Assembly: GCF_008932115.1 (NCBI RefSeq)
Contig: NZ_CP044543.1
Location: 2,293,501 to 2,357,500 of the forward strand
Direction of reading: 5' to 3'
Source of the DNA: Bradyrhizobium betae
Lineage (GTDB): Bacteria; Pseudomonadota; Alphaproteobacteria; Rhizobiales; Xanthobacteraceae
DNA length: 64,000 nt
The notes below the pieces were generated by a model, which had not been told where the DNA came from, searched no databases, and worked only from the letters and a program-made list of their open reading frames with translations. The position numbers and the translations under genes were made by a program. Every line of letters starts with the position of its first letter. The first letter of the stretch is position 1. Below are positions 8,031-17,318 of this stretch, piece after piece.

Positions 8031-11000
8031 CTAGTGAGCGGCCGCGAGCAGCGTCTGCTGCTGCGGCACGTAGCTCAGCGACGTGCCGCCGTTGCCGTCG
8101 GATGCCAGCACGAAGGACGAAGCCGCGTACTGCCCAAGCAGGCCCCAAGAATAGATAAGACCTTCGCTGGTCATGACCGTCAAATTGTTCGTGCTGTCGA
8201 CCCCGACACTGCTGATCGCGGTGTTGCGGAAGTCGATGTAGTCATCGGCGCCGAAATTGGCGATCGTGCCGGAGAGGCCCGCCGGTGCGTCCAGCACCAG
8301 CGTCGAGCCGGCCGAGCCGTCGAAATCGACGTTCTGGGCGCGGCCGCCGGCATAGACGTGCTCGGTGCCGCCATCCAGACGCGAGTTCGTGGCCGTGGCG
8401 CCGGCGGCGATGTCCTGCTGACCTCGACCGCTGACGGTCGCCCCGCTCGCCGAGCCCGCGACATACTGCCAGCCACCATTGAGGGTCGCACCGCTGTCGG
8501 TGGCGCCAGTGTCGACATACTGGAAGCCGCCGGCCGCGATCGTGGTGCCGGAGGTTGCGCCGCCGGAACCGACATACTGGCGGCCGCCGGCATTGACGAT
8601 GGTCGCGTCCGCCTCACCGCCTTCGAGGACCTGCTGCTGGCCGGTCAGCACGGTGTTGGTCGCGGTGCCATGGTAGACGTCCTGATAGCCGCCCGCAGCA
8701 ACATTGGTGCCGTCGGCACTGCCACCCTGATAGACGTGCTGGCTGCCGCCGCTCTGGACGAGCGCGCCGCTCGAAGTACCCTGATCATACTGAACGCCAC
8801 CGTTGCCGATGGTCGTATGGGTGGTCGCACCGCCCGCGCCGACAAATTGCCAGGCACCGGCGTTGATGGTGGTGGCGTCGGCGGAGCCACCGGCGAGCAC
8901 TTGCTGCTGGCCGTTCAGCACGGTGTTGGTGACGGAGGCCTGATACACATCCTGGTAGCCATCGGCCGCGACGGTGGTGCCATCGGCGCTGCCGCCCTGA
9001 TAGACGTGCTGCACACCGGCGCTCTGGACGAGAGCACCATACGACTTGCCATAGTCATACTGGATGCCGTGGGCGCCGATGGTCGCGCCATAGCCGATGC
9101 CGCTGAGATATTGGGTGCCGTAGATGGTCGCGCCGTGCTCGTCGGCACCCGCCGCGACCTGCGAGACGCCCAGGGCCTCGACCACCGTATTGGTGGCATG
9201 GCCGCCACTGGTGACCAGTTGGGCACCGCCAGCCTTGATCATGGTGTGAGCGGCCGTGCCGCCCGACAGCACCTGCTCGTTGCCGTAGAGAATTGTATCC
9301 GTCGCGGTTCCCTTGGAGATGTCACGGAAACCGCCTGCTTCGACAGTCGTGCCGATCGCGGTCCCGTAAACATGCTGAATGGCGCCGTTCAGGATCACGG
9401 ATCCCGTCGATTTGCCGTAGATCCTTTCCGATCCACCGCTCCAGACCTTGGTGCCGGTTGCCGTTCCATTGACCTCGACCTGCACGAAAGCCCCGGGCGC
9501 GACACGGGCGTTTGTGAGCACACCGCCGGCAAGCACGTCGAGGCCATAGGCCCCGATGGCAATGTACCTGTTGGCGCTGCTGGTACTGCTGTAGACGTAT
9601 CCGGAATTGACGATCCTCAGATTGACCTGCGTGCTGATGGTGGTGTTGCCGGCCGCATCGGTCGCCTGGGCGGACAGATTAGCTATGCCGTACGAGTCGC
9701 TTGGCAGGGTCTGGTTGCTCAGGATCCATTTGCCATCGCTACCGGCAACGGTACCGCCGAGCGCCACCGTGCCTTGCTGATTGATGGTGATGGAGACGCC
9801 GGCATCGGCTGGCCCGATCGTTCCCATCATGTTGAACTTGCCGCTGCCGTCGACGGGCTCAAAATCGACGATGGAAAGAACCGGCGCTGTCGTATCGACG
9901 ATGAAGCTGAACACCGGTCCGGCCTTGGTGTTGCCGTTGCCATCCGTGACCGACGCCACATAACCGTAGCTGTGCCCATCCTGGAGACCGGAGACGTTGA
10001 TGGCCCAGGCACCGCTGGCGTCGGCGGTCGTGGTGCCGACGACGGTGTTGTCCGCCGGGTTGGTCAGCGTGATGACGTCTCCCGCCGTCGCGACGCCGGA
10101 CAGGGTCGTCGTGCCGTTGTTGAAATGCGCCGCGTTGATGTAGTTGTTGCCGTCGGTCCCCTGTGTGACGGCAGCGTCAGTGATCGCCAGCGCAGGCACG
10201 GGTCGATGAATGGTGTAGGCTGGGGCCGCGGAGTTGGACGGGTCGCTCGTCAGCACCGTCGTCCGGTTCACGAAGGCAGCGGGGATCACGATATCGGGCT
10301 TGCCGTCACCATTCAGATCCGCGACCGACATCCCTGTCGAGGAGCCGCCACCCGGCAACGTCACCGGTGGCCTGAATGCCCCGTCTCCCAGGCCATACAG
10401 AATCGAGACACCGCTTGCGCTGTTGACCACGAGGTCGAGCTTGCCGTCCTGATTCAGGTCAGCGGCCGCAAGTGCGTCCGCCTGTTCGGGAACGAATTGG
10501 AGCGGCCGCGTCGCGAAGGTACCGTCTCCTCCACCGATCATGACGCTGATCGTGCCGTAGCCCAAGGTCGCCAAATCGATCTTGCCGTCGCCGTTGAAAT
10601 CGCCTGATACGATCGAGTTTTGCGCCCCACTTCCATAGCTCGTCCGCGGCTGGAATGTCCCATCGCCGTTGCCGAGCAGGATGGAGGTGCTATCGCTGTT
10701 CAACACCGCGAGATCAAGCTTCCCGTCGCCGTTGAAATCGCCGGTTGTCATGTAATTGTAATTGCTCGTCAGGGACGGAGCGCTGCCCGTGGCATAGACG
10801 GTCTGGGTCCTGAACGTGCCGTCGCCATTGCCGACCAGCCCCGACACCGTGCCGGAATTCATGTTGGCGACGATGGCATCGGCCAGACCGTCATTATTGA
10901 CGTCGCCGACAATGATCTGCCTGGGAAATGACCCTACCGCGTATTTTGTCTCCGCCGCGAAGGTGCCGTCGCCATGGCCGAGCCTGGCACCCAATGTCCC

Positions 11001-11567
11001 GTCGTTGTAGCGGCCGTACAGCAAATCCAGTTTGCCGTCACCGTTGACGTCACTCAGCGCCACCGACGAGATCGCGCTGTCGGCGTCGATCGTCACAGGC
11101 GCAGCGAAAGCGCCATTGGCGTTGAGCGAGATCGAGATATAGCCGTGGCCGGCCGAAGCGGACCCAACCGACACCAGATCCGGTTTGCCATCGGCATTGA
11201 CGTCGCCCAGCGCAATACGCCCGTACGCGCTGGTCGTGTAATCGGTCTCGGACTGAAATGGCCCGACCTGATAACCGTCGGCATCGCGCACAAAAGCGCT
11301 GGTCATTTGCAGCGTGAGGGTGCCATCGCCCGTTCCGGAGTTCACGGCAACGACGTAGCTCGAGCCATTGCTGCCCGCGACGGGAGTCACGCCGGCAATG
11401 CTGGCGCCCGCGAGCGAGCCTGAAGTCACCAGGCTGAATTTGTCCGCGGCAATCCCGGTCACTGGCTCGGAGAACGTGACGGTGTAATGCACGATGCCCG
11501 CGTCGGTCACGGTCGGATCGGTCGCCGAGATGCTGGTGATGGTCGGCAGGCTGGGAATGTTGGGCAT
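8031..11567 (-). CDS. giant surface/secreted protein A: Ig-like, FG-GAP and AIDA-like repeats
   Basis: 1178-residue protein, probably secreted and adhesive. Residues about 8-90 form a bacterial Ig-like domain (VHYTVTFSEPVTGI). Residues 115-430 contain seven FG-GAP/VCBS-type repeats, each with a calcium-loop motif such as GDVNADGKPDLV or GDFNGDGKLDLA. Two Ig-like domains lie at about 459-655. Residues about 660-1075 are AIDA-type stalk repeats of about 19 residues rich in G, T, V and Y (GGxQxVxxGGxA). The last 100 residues (DYIDFRNTAISSV, FVLASDGNGGTSLSY, QQQTLLAAAH) match the paralogue closely. There is no N-terminal signal peptide and no C-terminal beta-barrel, so type I secretion via the conserved C-terminus is the likeliest route. 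No secretion genes are nearby. Confidence 0.88.
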   Translation of the reverse strand: MPNIPSLPTITSISATDPTVTDAGIVHYTVTFSEPVTGIAADKFSLVTSGSLAGASIAGVTPVAGSNGSSYVVAVNSGTGDGTLTLQMTSAFVRDADGYQVGPFQSETDYTTSAYGRIALGDVNADGKPDLVSVGSASAGHGYISISLNANGAFAAPVTIDADSAISSVALSDVNGDGKLDLLYGRYNDGTLGARLGHGDGTFAAETKYAVGSFPRQIIVGDVNNDGLADAIVANMNSGTVSGLVGNGDGTFRTQTVYATGSAPSLTSNYNYMTTGDFNGDGKLDLAVLNSDSTSILLGNGDGTFQPRTSYGSGAQNSIVSGDFNGDGKIDLATLGYGTISVMIGGGDGTFATRPLQFVPEQADALAAADLNQDGKLDLVVNSASGVSILYGLGDGAFRPPVTLPGGGSSTGMSVADLNGDGKPDIVIPAAFVNRTTVLTSDPSNSAAPAYTIHRPVPALAITDAAVTQGTDGNNYINAAHFNNGTTTLSGVATAGDVITLTNPADNTVVGTTTADASGAWAINVSGLQDGHSYGYVASVTDGNGNTKAGPVFSFIVDTTAPVLSIVDFEPVDGSGKFNMMGTIGPADAGVSITINQQGTVALGGTVAGSDGKWILSNQTLPSDSYGIANLSAQATDAAGNTTISTQVNLRIVNSGYVYSSTSSANRYIAIGAYGLDVLAGGVLTNARVAPGAFVQVEVNGTATGTKVWSGGSERIYGKSTGSVILNGAIQHVYGTAIGTTVEAGGFRDISKGTATDTILYGNEQVLSGGTAAHTMIKAGGAQLVTSGGHATNTVVEALGVSQVAAGADEHGATIYGTQYLSGIGYGATIGAHGIQYDYGKSYGALVQSAGVQHVYQGGSADGTTVAADGYQDVYQASVTNTVLNGQQQVLAGGSADATTINAGAWQFVGAGGATTHTTIGNGGVQYDQGTSSGALVQSGGSQHVYQGGSADGTNVAAGGYQDVYHGTATNTVLTGQQQVLEGGEADATIVNAGGRQYVGSGGATSGTTIAAGGFQYVDTGATDSGATLNGGWQYVAGSASGATVSGRGQQDIAAGATATNSRLDGGTEHVYAGGRAQNVDFDGSAGSTLVLDAPAGLSGTIANFGADDYIDFRNTAISSVGVDSTNNLTVMTSEGLIYSWGLLGQYAASSFVLASDGNGGTSLSYVPQQQTLLAAAH

Positions 11568-11720
11568 TTGCTGTGTCCTGTGGGGCGCGTCGATGCGATT
11601 GCATTTGCGTCGGCGCGGCGGAGAACCAGCACCAGGCGCAAATCAGTCGGAGCTTGACGACAATCCGAGATTGCCGGCCGCTCTCCTTGCATCCGCAACC
11701 CTACAGGGGCAGCTTGTCGG

Positions 11721-11751
11721 TTATGTTACCAATTAACGAAAACTAACATAA
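11721..11751 (-). promoter_or_regulatory. inverted-repeat operator candidate upstream of protein A
   Basis: Perfect 8-bp inverted repeat TTATGTTA...TAACATAA with a 15-base spacer, 154 bases upstream of the protein A start. The same arms recur at nearly the same distance before the paralogue (15162-15191), although the spacers differ. This conservation points to a regulator-binding site; the regulator is unknown. Confidence 0.6.
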
Positions 11752-11802
11752 ACGGGAAGCCAGGGCTGCGCGTGCGCGAGCAGCGTGCCCACAACGCGAA
11801 AC

Positions 11803-11829
11803 GGGCACCGGCTGTGAAGGCCGATGCCC
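11803..11829 (-). terminator. terminator-like hairpin after giant surface protein B
   Basis: 10-bp stem GGGCATCGGC/GCCGGTGCCC, nearly identical to the hairpin after the paralogue at 7982-8008 and at a similar distance from the stop codon. Confidence 0.6.
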
Positions 11830-11850
11830 GCCCGTCTTGACTTGCCTGCC

Positions 11851-14800
11851 TCAGTGAGCGGCCGCGAGCAGCGTCTGCTGCTGCGGCACGTAGCTCAGCG
11901 CCGTGCCGCCATTGCCGTCGGATGCCAGCACGAAGGACGAGGCCGCATACTGCCCGAGCAGCGCCCAGGAATAGCTCTGGCCGCCGTCGGTCGTGACCGT
12001 CAGATTGTTCGAGCTGTCGATGTCGACGCTGGAGATCACGGTGTTGCGGAAGTCGATGTAGTCGTCGCCGCCGAAATTGGCGATCGTGCCGGCGAGGCCT
12101 GCCGGCGCGTCGAGCACCAGCGTGGAGCCGGCCGACCCGCTGAAGTCGACGTTTTGGGCTGTGCCACCGGCATAGACATGCTCGGTGCCGCCATCCAGAT
12201 GCGAGTTGGTGGCCGTGGCGCCGGCGGCGACGTCCAATTCGCCACGGCCGCCGACGCTCGCGCTGCTCGTCGAGCCTGCGACGTACTGCCAGCCGCCGTT
12301 GATCACGGCGTTGTTGTCGATGGCTCCAACGTCGACATACTGGAAGCCACCGACCGCAATCGTGGAGCCGTAAGTCGACCCGCCCGAGCCGACATATTGC
12401 CGGCCGCCGGCATTGACGACGGTGCTACCGGCGAAGCCGCCGTCAAGAACCTGCTGTTCACCGTTGAGCACGGTAAAAGTGACGGAGGCGTGGTAAACGT
12501 CTTGGTATCCGCCTGCGGCGACCGTCGTGGCATCCGCACCGCCTTGGTAGACGTGATGGACACCGCCGCTCTGGACGATTGCGCCGGTCGATGTGCCGTA
12601 GTCGTACTGAACGCCGCCTGCGCCGATGGTGGCGTTCCAGGTGTGGCCCGTGACATACTGCGTCCCGTAGACGATCGAATCGTGGTCGCTGCCTGCGGTG
12701 ATTTGAGAGCCGGAAGCTTCAATCACGGTGCTGTACGCGTGAGAACCGGCAAGAACCGTTTGCGCGCCACCCGCCTTGACGATGGTGCGCGTTGCTTCCC
12801 CGCCGACTGATTGCGTTCCGTAGAGCACGGTATCCGTGGCGCTCCCCTGGAACCTCACGGTCTGGGTGCCACCAGCCTGCACCAGGGCGCCGTACGCCTT
12901 GCCATCCTGGACCAACTGACTACCGCCATTGCGAATTGTCGCACCGGTCGACGTCCCCAGGACGATTTCCTGGGCGCCGGACAGCACGATCGCACCGTTC
13001 TCCGAAGCGTTGAAGCTCACGGTGAAGAAGCTGTTGAGCACGACCGCGTTGGCGAACTGCGTGCCCGCGGCAAGCGTATAATAACCCCGGACGAGCGTAT
13101 AGGTTGGTGAAGTCCCGATATTGCCCGCGGCATCCGAGAACTTGGCCGTGAAAGTCGTCAGTCCATTCGGCACGACTCCACTGTCGAACTGCCACGATCC
13201 GCTCGAACTGTCGACGAGCACGTCGGTTCCGCCGATCGAGACCGTCACCTGCGCCGGCGTGTCGGTCGTCCCCTGAAAGGTGACCTTCGAGCCGGATACC
13301 GCGTCGGCGGACAAATCGATGTTGGTGACCCCAAGCGAAGCCGTCGCATCAACCGTGAAGGTAAACGCCGGACCGACGCTGCTATTGCCCTGGGAGTCGG
13401 TCGCGGAAGTGACATAGCTGTAGGTGGTGCCGTCCTGCAGGCCGGACACGCCGAGGCTCCACTTGCCGTCCTGGCCGACCGTGGTCGTGCCGACGACGGC
13501 GTGAGTCACGGCATCGGTCACAGTGATGGCGTCGCCGGCATTGCCGGTGCCGGCCAGCGTCGTCGCGCCACCGCTGAGATGCGCTGCGTTGATGTAATTG
13601 TTACCATCGGTGCCAAGTGTCACGTCCGCATCGGTGATGGCCAGCGCCGGAGACGACCGTACGATCGTGTAGGCCGCTCCGTTCTCATTGGATGGGCCGG
13701 AGAGCAGGATATCGGTGCCCGAAGTCTGACTGAAAGGATTGCTGCCGAACTGATATCCGACCAGAATATCGGCCTTGCCGTCGCCGTTGAGATCGCCGAC
13801 CCCGATCTGCCCGGCGGTCTTGTCGAGCGGCGAGACCCTCACTTGCCCAAACGTGCCGTCGCCGTGACCGTAGAAGGTCGAGAGCGTGTTATTGGACGTG
13901 ACGACCACGAGGTCGGCTTTGCCATCCCCATTGACGTCGGCGACCGCGCCGGTACCGAGCGCAGCTGCGGCCTGCAGAGTCCCGGACGCGTTGAACGAGC
14001 CATCGCCGTTGCCGAGGAGGATCGAGATCGCGCTGCCGGTCACGGTTGCCATGTCGAGCTTGCCGTCACCGTTGAAATCGCCAGTCAACACGGTGGTCGC
14101 CGTCGCGACCTGGGCGGACGGAGCCTGGAACGTGCCGTTACCGTTGCCGAAGCTCAGCGCTACTGCCGAAGTCGACGTGTTCCTGGTCACGAGGTCGAGC
14201 TTGCCGTCTCCATTGAAGTCGCCATAGGCGATGGAGCCCACGCCGAGATTCGTGGTGATCGCAGTCCCAAATGCACCGTTTCCGCTGCCGGGCAGGACCG
14301 TACTGCCGATCACGACGTCGAGCACGCCGTCGCCGGTCACGTCGATCACCTTCGGTGCCTGATAGGCGCCGCCGGCGGAATAGTTGGTCTCGGCCGCGAA
14401 CGTGCCGTTACCATTGCCGATCCGAACCTTCACCGTGCCGTCAGCATTGACCTGCGCGACGTCCAGCTTGCCGTCGCCATTCAGATCGGCCAGCGACAGC
14501 AAGGGCATGATGCCTGCGGCCGAGGCGTTGGAAGTGGAAGAAAAGTGGCCGGTCCCATCATTCAGCGCCACAGTGATGTAGTTCGTGGTGTAGAAATAAG
14601 ATGCTCCCATTACAATATCCAGCTTGCCGTCGCCGTTGACATCGCCGACCGCGATGGACGTCGGGCTGCTGGTGTTCAGCGTCGCTTCGGATTGGAACGC
14701 TCCGACATAGTAACCGCTGGAATCGTGGACGTTGCTTCCGGTGAACTGCAGCGCCACCGTGCCGGAGCCGGAGCCGGTATTCACCGTAACGGTGTAGCTC

Positions 14801-15006
14801 GCGCCGTTGCTGCCGGCGACCGGAGTCACATCGGTGATGCCTGCGCCACTGATGCCACTCGTCGTCCCGAGGCTGAATTGGTCGGCCGCGACGCCTATGA
14901 CGGGCTTGGAGAAGGTGACGGTGTAGTGAACCGTCGCCGCATCGGTCTGGGTCGGATCGATGGCTGTGATGCCGGTGATGGTCGGAAGATTGGAAATGGC
15001 TGGCAT
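11851..15006 (-). CDS. giant surface/secreted protein B, paralogue of the downstream gene
   Basis: 1051-residue tandem paralogue of the protein at 8031-11567, with the same order of domains: N-terminal Ig-like domain, seven FG-GAP-like repeats (GDVNGDGKLDIV, ADLNGDGKLDVA, GDFNGDGKLDMA and similar calcium-loop motifs), Ig-like domains (ALAITDADVTLGTDGNN, then a second), AIDA-like stalk repeats, and an almost identical C-terminal 100 residues ending QQQTLLAAAH. It is about 130 residues shorter, mostly through fewer AIDA-like repeats. No signal peptide is seen. Upstream palindrome and downstream hairpin are shared with the paralogue, so the whole transcription unit was duplicated. A role as adhesin or exported matrix protein is inferred from the domains. 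Confidence 0.88.
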   Translation of the reverse strand: MPAISNLPTITGITAIDPTQTDAATVHYTVTFSKPVIGVAADQFSLGTTSGISGAGITDVTPVAGSNGASYTVTVNTGSGSGTVALQFTGSNVHDSSGYYVGAFQSEATLNTSSPTSIAVGDVNGDGKLDIVMGASYFYTTNYITVALNDGTGHFSSTSNASAAGIMPLLSLADLNGDGKLDVAQVNADGTVKVRIGNGNGTFAAETNYSAGGAYQAPKVIDVTGDGVLDVVIGSTVLPGSGNGAFGTAITTNLGVGSIAYGDFNGDGKLDLVTRNTSTSAVALSFGNGNGTFQAPSAQVATATTVLTGDFNGDGKLDMATVTGSAISILLGNGDGSFNASGTLQAAAALGTGAVADVNGDGKADLVVVTSNNTLSTFYGHGDGTFGQVRVSPLDKTAGQIGVGDLNGDGKADILVGYQFGSNPFSQTSGTDILLSGPSNENGAAYTIVRSSPALAITDADVTLGTDGNNYINAAHLSGGATTLAGTGNAGDAITVTDAVTHAVVGTTTVGQDGKWSLGVSGLQDGTTYSYVTSATDSQGNSSVGPAFTFTVDATASLGVTNIDLSADAVSGSKVTFQGTTDTPAQVTVSIGGTDVLVDSSSGSWQFDSGVVPNGLTTFTAKFSDAAGNIGTSPTYTLVRGYYTLAAGTQFANAVVLNSFFTVSFNASENGAIVLSGAQEIVLGTSTGATIRNGGSQLVQDGKAYGALVQAGGTQTVRFQGSATDTVLYGTQSVGGEATRTIVKAGGAQTVLAGSHAYSTVIEASGSQITAGSDHDSIVYGTQYVTGHTWNATIGAGGVQYDYGTSTGAIVQSGGVHHVYQGGADATTVAAGGYQDVYHASVTFTVLNGEQQVLDGGFAGSTVVNAGGRQYVGSGGSTYGSTIAVGGFQYVDVGAIDNNAVINGGWQYVAGSTSSASVGGRGELDVAAGATATNSHLDGGTEHVYAGGTAQNVDFSGSAGSTLVLDAPAGLAGTIANFGGDDYIDFRNTVISSVDIDSSNNLTVTTDGGQSYSWALLGQYAASSFVLASDGNGGTALSYVPQQQTLLAAAH

Positions 15007-15161
15007 GGGATTTCCCTGCGGTGGCGCACATTGATGCGAGGATTCGAATTGCGCACCGACTCCAACGGACCGACGCCAGGCGCAATTCTATCGCGCGGCG
15101 GCAATTCGAAATTGCACGTCGTGCGCTCTACATCCGCGACCCTACAGAGGCTGTTTGTCGG

Positions 15162-15191
15162 TTATGTTACGCGATAACAAAAATAACATAA
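15162..15191 (-). promoter_or_regulatory. inverted-repeat operator candidate upstream of protein B
   Basis: Arms TTATGTTA and TAACATAA with a 14-base spacer, 156 bases upstream of the protein B start. The arms are identical to those before protein A (11721-11751), while the spacer has diverged. Confidence 0.6.
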
Positions 15192-15217
15192 CGAAGGGAA
15201 GCTGTGGAGAACAAGCC

Positions 15218-16237
15218 TCACAGCTCCAGCAATCCGCCGTCCCCATTTTCATCCGCAAACGCCAGCAGCGTGCCCTTGGCGTTCCAGGCGAGCGCTGCGA
15301 CCGGCGGGGTGCCGTTGCGACGAACCAGGATCTCCGCGCCGTCTTCCAGACGCACCATCAGCACGGTGCCGTCGCTGTAACCGGCGGCGAAGATATCGTT
15401 CTTCGGATGGCAGGCGACCACCGACACGCGCGCCTGCAACGGCGCGAGCATCGCGGGCTCCTTGCCCATCGGGCCGTCCTTGCTAACGAACGGCCAGACG
15501 ATGACGGTGTCGGCGCCCGAGGTCGCGAGCCCCTTGCCGCCCGCGCTCCAGGACATCGAGCGGACGCGGCCGGGATAGCCGGTCATGCGCATGTGCCTGT
15601 TGTCGGCGAGGCGCCAGCCGTGCAGCGCCGACTCGTGCATCGTGGTGACCAGAAATTTGTTGTCTGGGCTGAAGGTGACGCCGAGATGCGACCCCGCCCA
15701 GGGCAGGAATTCGGCCGATCCTTCCATATTGGGAAACCACAGCGTCGCGCCGTTGTAATGCGCGATCGCAAGCCGCAGACCCTTGGGCGCGAACGCAAGG
15801 CCACCGACGGTGGAAGGCACCTCGAGCGACTTCTCCTCGTTCTTGCCGCTCTTCACGGTCGCCGTCTTCCCGGCCGACCAGGCAAAGGCGCCGTCGGGAT
15901 GCAGCGCGACCGCGTCGATCCAGCGCCGCTTCGGGTCGGTCGCGAGCAATGTCACCTCGCCCTTGGCGTCGAGCGACACGACCTTGCCGTCGTCGCCGCC
16001 CATGATCAGGCGCTTGCCGTCAGAGGCGGTGGAGAGAATGCCGCCGCTGTGCACGGCGACTTTGGTGATCTCTCCCTTGGCGTCGACCAACGCCACGTTC
16101 TCCTCGGCCCCGACGAAGGCGGCGCGGGGTCCAAGGAAATGCACCGATGTCACGCCCATGCCGAGCGTGACCGGCTTGACGCGGTCGGTGACGGAGACGA
16201 TCGAGGCTGAATCCGGGGCCGGCGTAAACTCTTTCAT
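15218..16237 (-). CDS. WD40 repeat protein coupled to CobW GTPase
   Basis: 339-residue beta-propeller protein. Repeated WD40-like blades are visible (for example AVALHPDGAFAWSAG, LGVTFSPDNKFLVTTMHESALHGWRL, SMSWSAGGKGLATSGADTVIVWPF, VVACHPKNDIFAAGYSDGTVLMVRL, ALAWNAKGTLLAFADENGDGGLLEL). There is no signal peptide, so it should be cytoplasmic. Its ATG overlaps the stop codon of the cobW gene (ATGA at 16234-16237), implying translational coupling and a shared role, probably in zinc handling or in assembling a zinc protein. The direct function is not readable from the sequence. Confidence 0.85.
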   Translation of the reverse strand: MKEFTPAPDSASIVSVTDRVKPVTLGMGVTSVHFLGPRAAFVGAEENVALVDAKGEITKVAVHSGGILSTASDGKRLIMGGDDGKVVSLDAKGEVTLLATDPKRRWIDAVALHPDGAFAWSAGKTATVKSGKNEEKSLEVPSTVGGLAFAPKGLRLAIAHYNGATLWFPNMEGSAEFLPWAGSHLGVTFSPDNKFLVTTMHESALHGWRLADNRHMRMTGYPGRVRSMSWSAGGKGLATSGADTVIVWPFVSKDGPMGKEPAMLAPLQARVSVVACHPKNDIFAAGYSDGTVLMVRLEDGAEILVRRNGTPPVAALAWNAKGTLLAFADENGDGGLLEL

Positions 16238-17265
16238 CACGAGACGATGCAGCTCTCGAAGCCCTTGCGAATGAGATCTTCGGGCAATTCGCGGCCGATG
16301 AAGACGAGGCGGCTTTGGCGCGGCTCGCCGTCCTTCCACTTCCGCTGGTGGTCACCCTCCAGCATCATGTGGACGCCCTGGAAGACGTAGCGGTCGTCGT
16401 CGTCGTGGAAGGAGAGGATGCCCTTCGAGCGCAGGATCTTGCCGCCTTCGACCTGCACCAGGTTCTGGAGCCAGGGCATGAACACGTTGGGATCGAGCGG
16501 CTTGTCGGTCTTGAGCGACAGCGATTGCATGTCCTCGTCGTGATAGTGCTTCAGGCCGTGGCCGTGATCATGGTGGTGATGATGGTCGTGGCCGTGATGA
16601 TCGTGATCGTCGGCCTGCAGGAAATCCGGTTCGATCTCCAGAATGCGATCGAGGTCGAACGCGCCGCGGTCGAGCACGTCGGCCAGCGCCACCGAGCAGC
16701 GCTCGGTGCGATGCAGCTTGGCATAGGGGTTGATGGCGCGGATGCGGGCCTCGACCTCGGCAAGCTCGGCCTTGGTGACGAGATCGGTCTTGTTGAGCAC
16801 GATGACGTCGGCGAAGGCGATCTGATTCTTGGCTTCGGGCGCGTCCTTGAGCCGGTCGGACAGCCATTTGGCATCCGCGACGGTGACGACCGCATCGAGC
16901 CGGGCGTTCTTCTGCACGTCCTCGTCGACGAAGAAGGTCTGGGCGACGGGCGCCGGATCGGCAAGGCCGGTCGTCTCGACGATGATGGCGTCGAACTTGC
17001 CCTTGCGCTTCATCAGGCCGTCCATGATGCGCACGAGGTCGCCGCGCACGGTGCAGCAGATGCAGCCGTTGTTCATCTCGAACACTTCCTCATCGGCGCC
17101 GATGATGAGGTCGTTGTCGATGCCGATCTCGCCGAATTCGTTGACGATGACGGCGTATTTCTTGCCGTGGTTTTCCGACAGGATGCGGTTGAGCAGCGTG
17201 GTCTTGCCGGCACCGAGATAGCCGGTCAGGACGGTCACGGGAATTTTCTGGGACGCTTCAGACAT
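16237..17265 (-). CDS. CobW/COG0523 family GTP-dependent zinc chaperone
   Basis: 342-residue G3E-family GTPase. Walker A GYLGAGKT is at 15-22, the metal-binding CxCC motif (GCICC) has cysteines at 68, 70 and 71, and the guanine-specific NKTD is at 158-161. A histidine/aspartate-rich stretch (about 219-242) and a C-terminal CobW_C domain follow. COG0523 proteins of this type deliver zinc to client enzymes in zinc shortage. The gene lies 53 bases after znuA on the same strand and overlaps the WD40 gene downstream. No separate Zur box was seen directly upstream, so it may be read from the znu promoter. A cobalamin role is unlikely, as no cobalamin genes are nearby. Confidence 0.92.
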   Translation of the reverse strand: MSEASQKIPVTVLTGYLGAGKTTLLNRILSENHGKKYAVIVNEFGEIGIDNDLIIGADEEVFEMNNGCICCTVRGDLVRIMDGLMKRKGKFDAIIVETTGLADPAPVAQTFFVDEDVQKNARLDAVVTVADAKWLSDRLKDAPEAKNQIAFADVIVLNKTDLVTKAELAEVEARIRAINPYAKLHRTERCSVALADVLDRGAFDLDRILEIEPDFLQADDHDHHGHDHHHHHDHGHGLKHYHDEDMQSLSLKTDKPLDPNVFMPWLQNLVQVEGGKILRSKGILSFHDDDDRYVFQGVHMMLEGDHQRKWKDGEPRQSRLVFIGRELPEDLIRKGFESCIVS

Positions 17266-17318
17266 AACAACTCCGGACGTAGGGCTTTCGCGCGACGCGA
17301 GGCGGGGTGGCCCCTGCC

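Noticed and set aside
8400..9400. Regularly spaced repeats that could suggest a CRISPR array
   Set aside because: The repeats are coding, about 19-20 codons apart within AIDA-type stalk repeats, and the intervening bases are not unique spacers.
7743..10607. Long plus-strand reading frame (954 codons) opposite giant protein A
   Set aside because: It is antisense to the repeat-rich gene; its composition is a GC-bias artefact with no recognisable domain, and the minus strand has clear FG-GAP and AIDA repeats.
13501..15177. Long plus-strand reading frame opposite giant protein B
   Set aside because: Same reasoning: an antisense shadow of the repeat-rich minus-strand gene.
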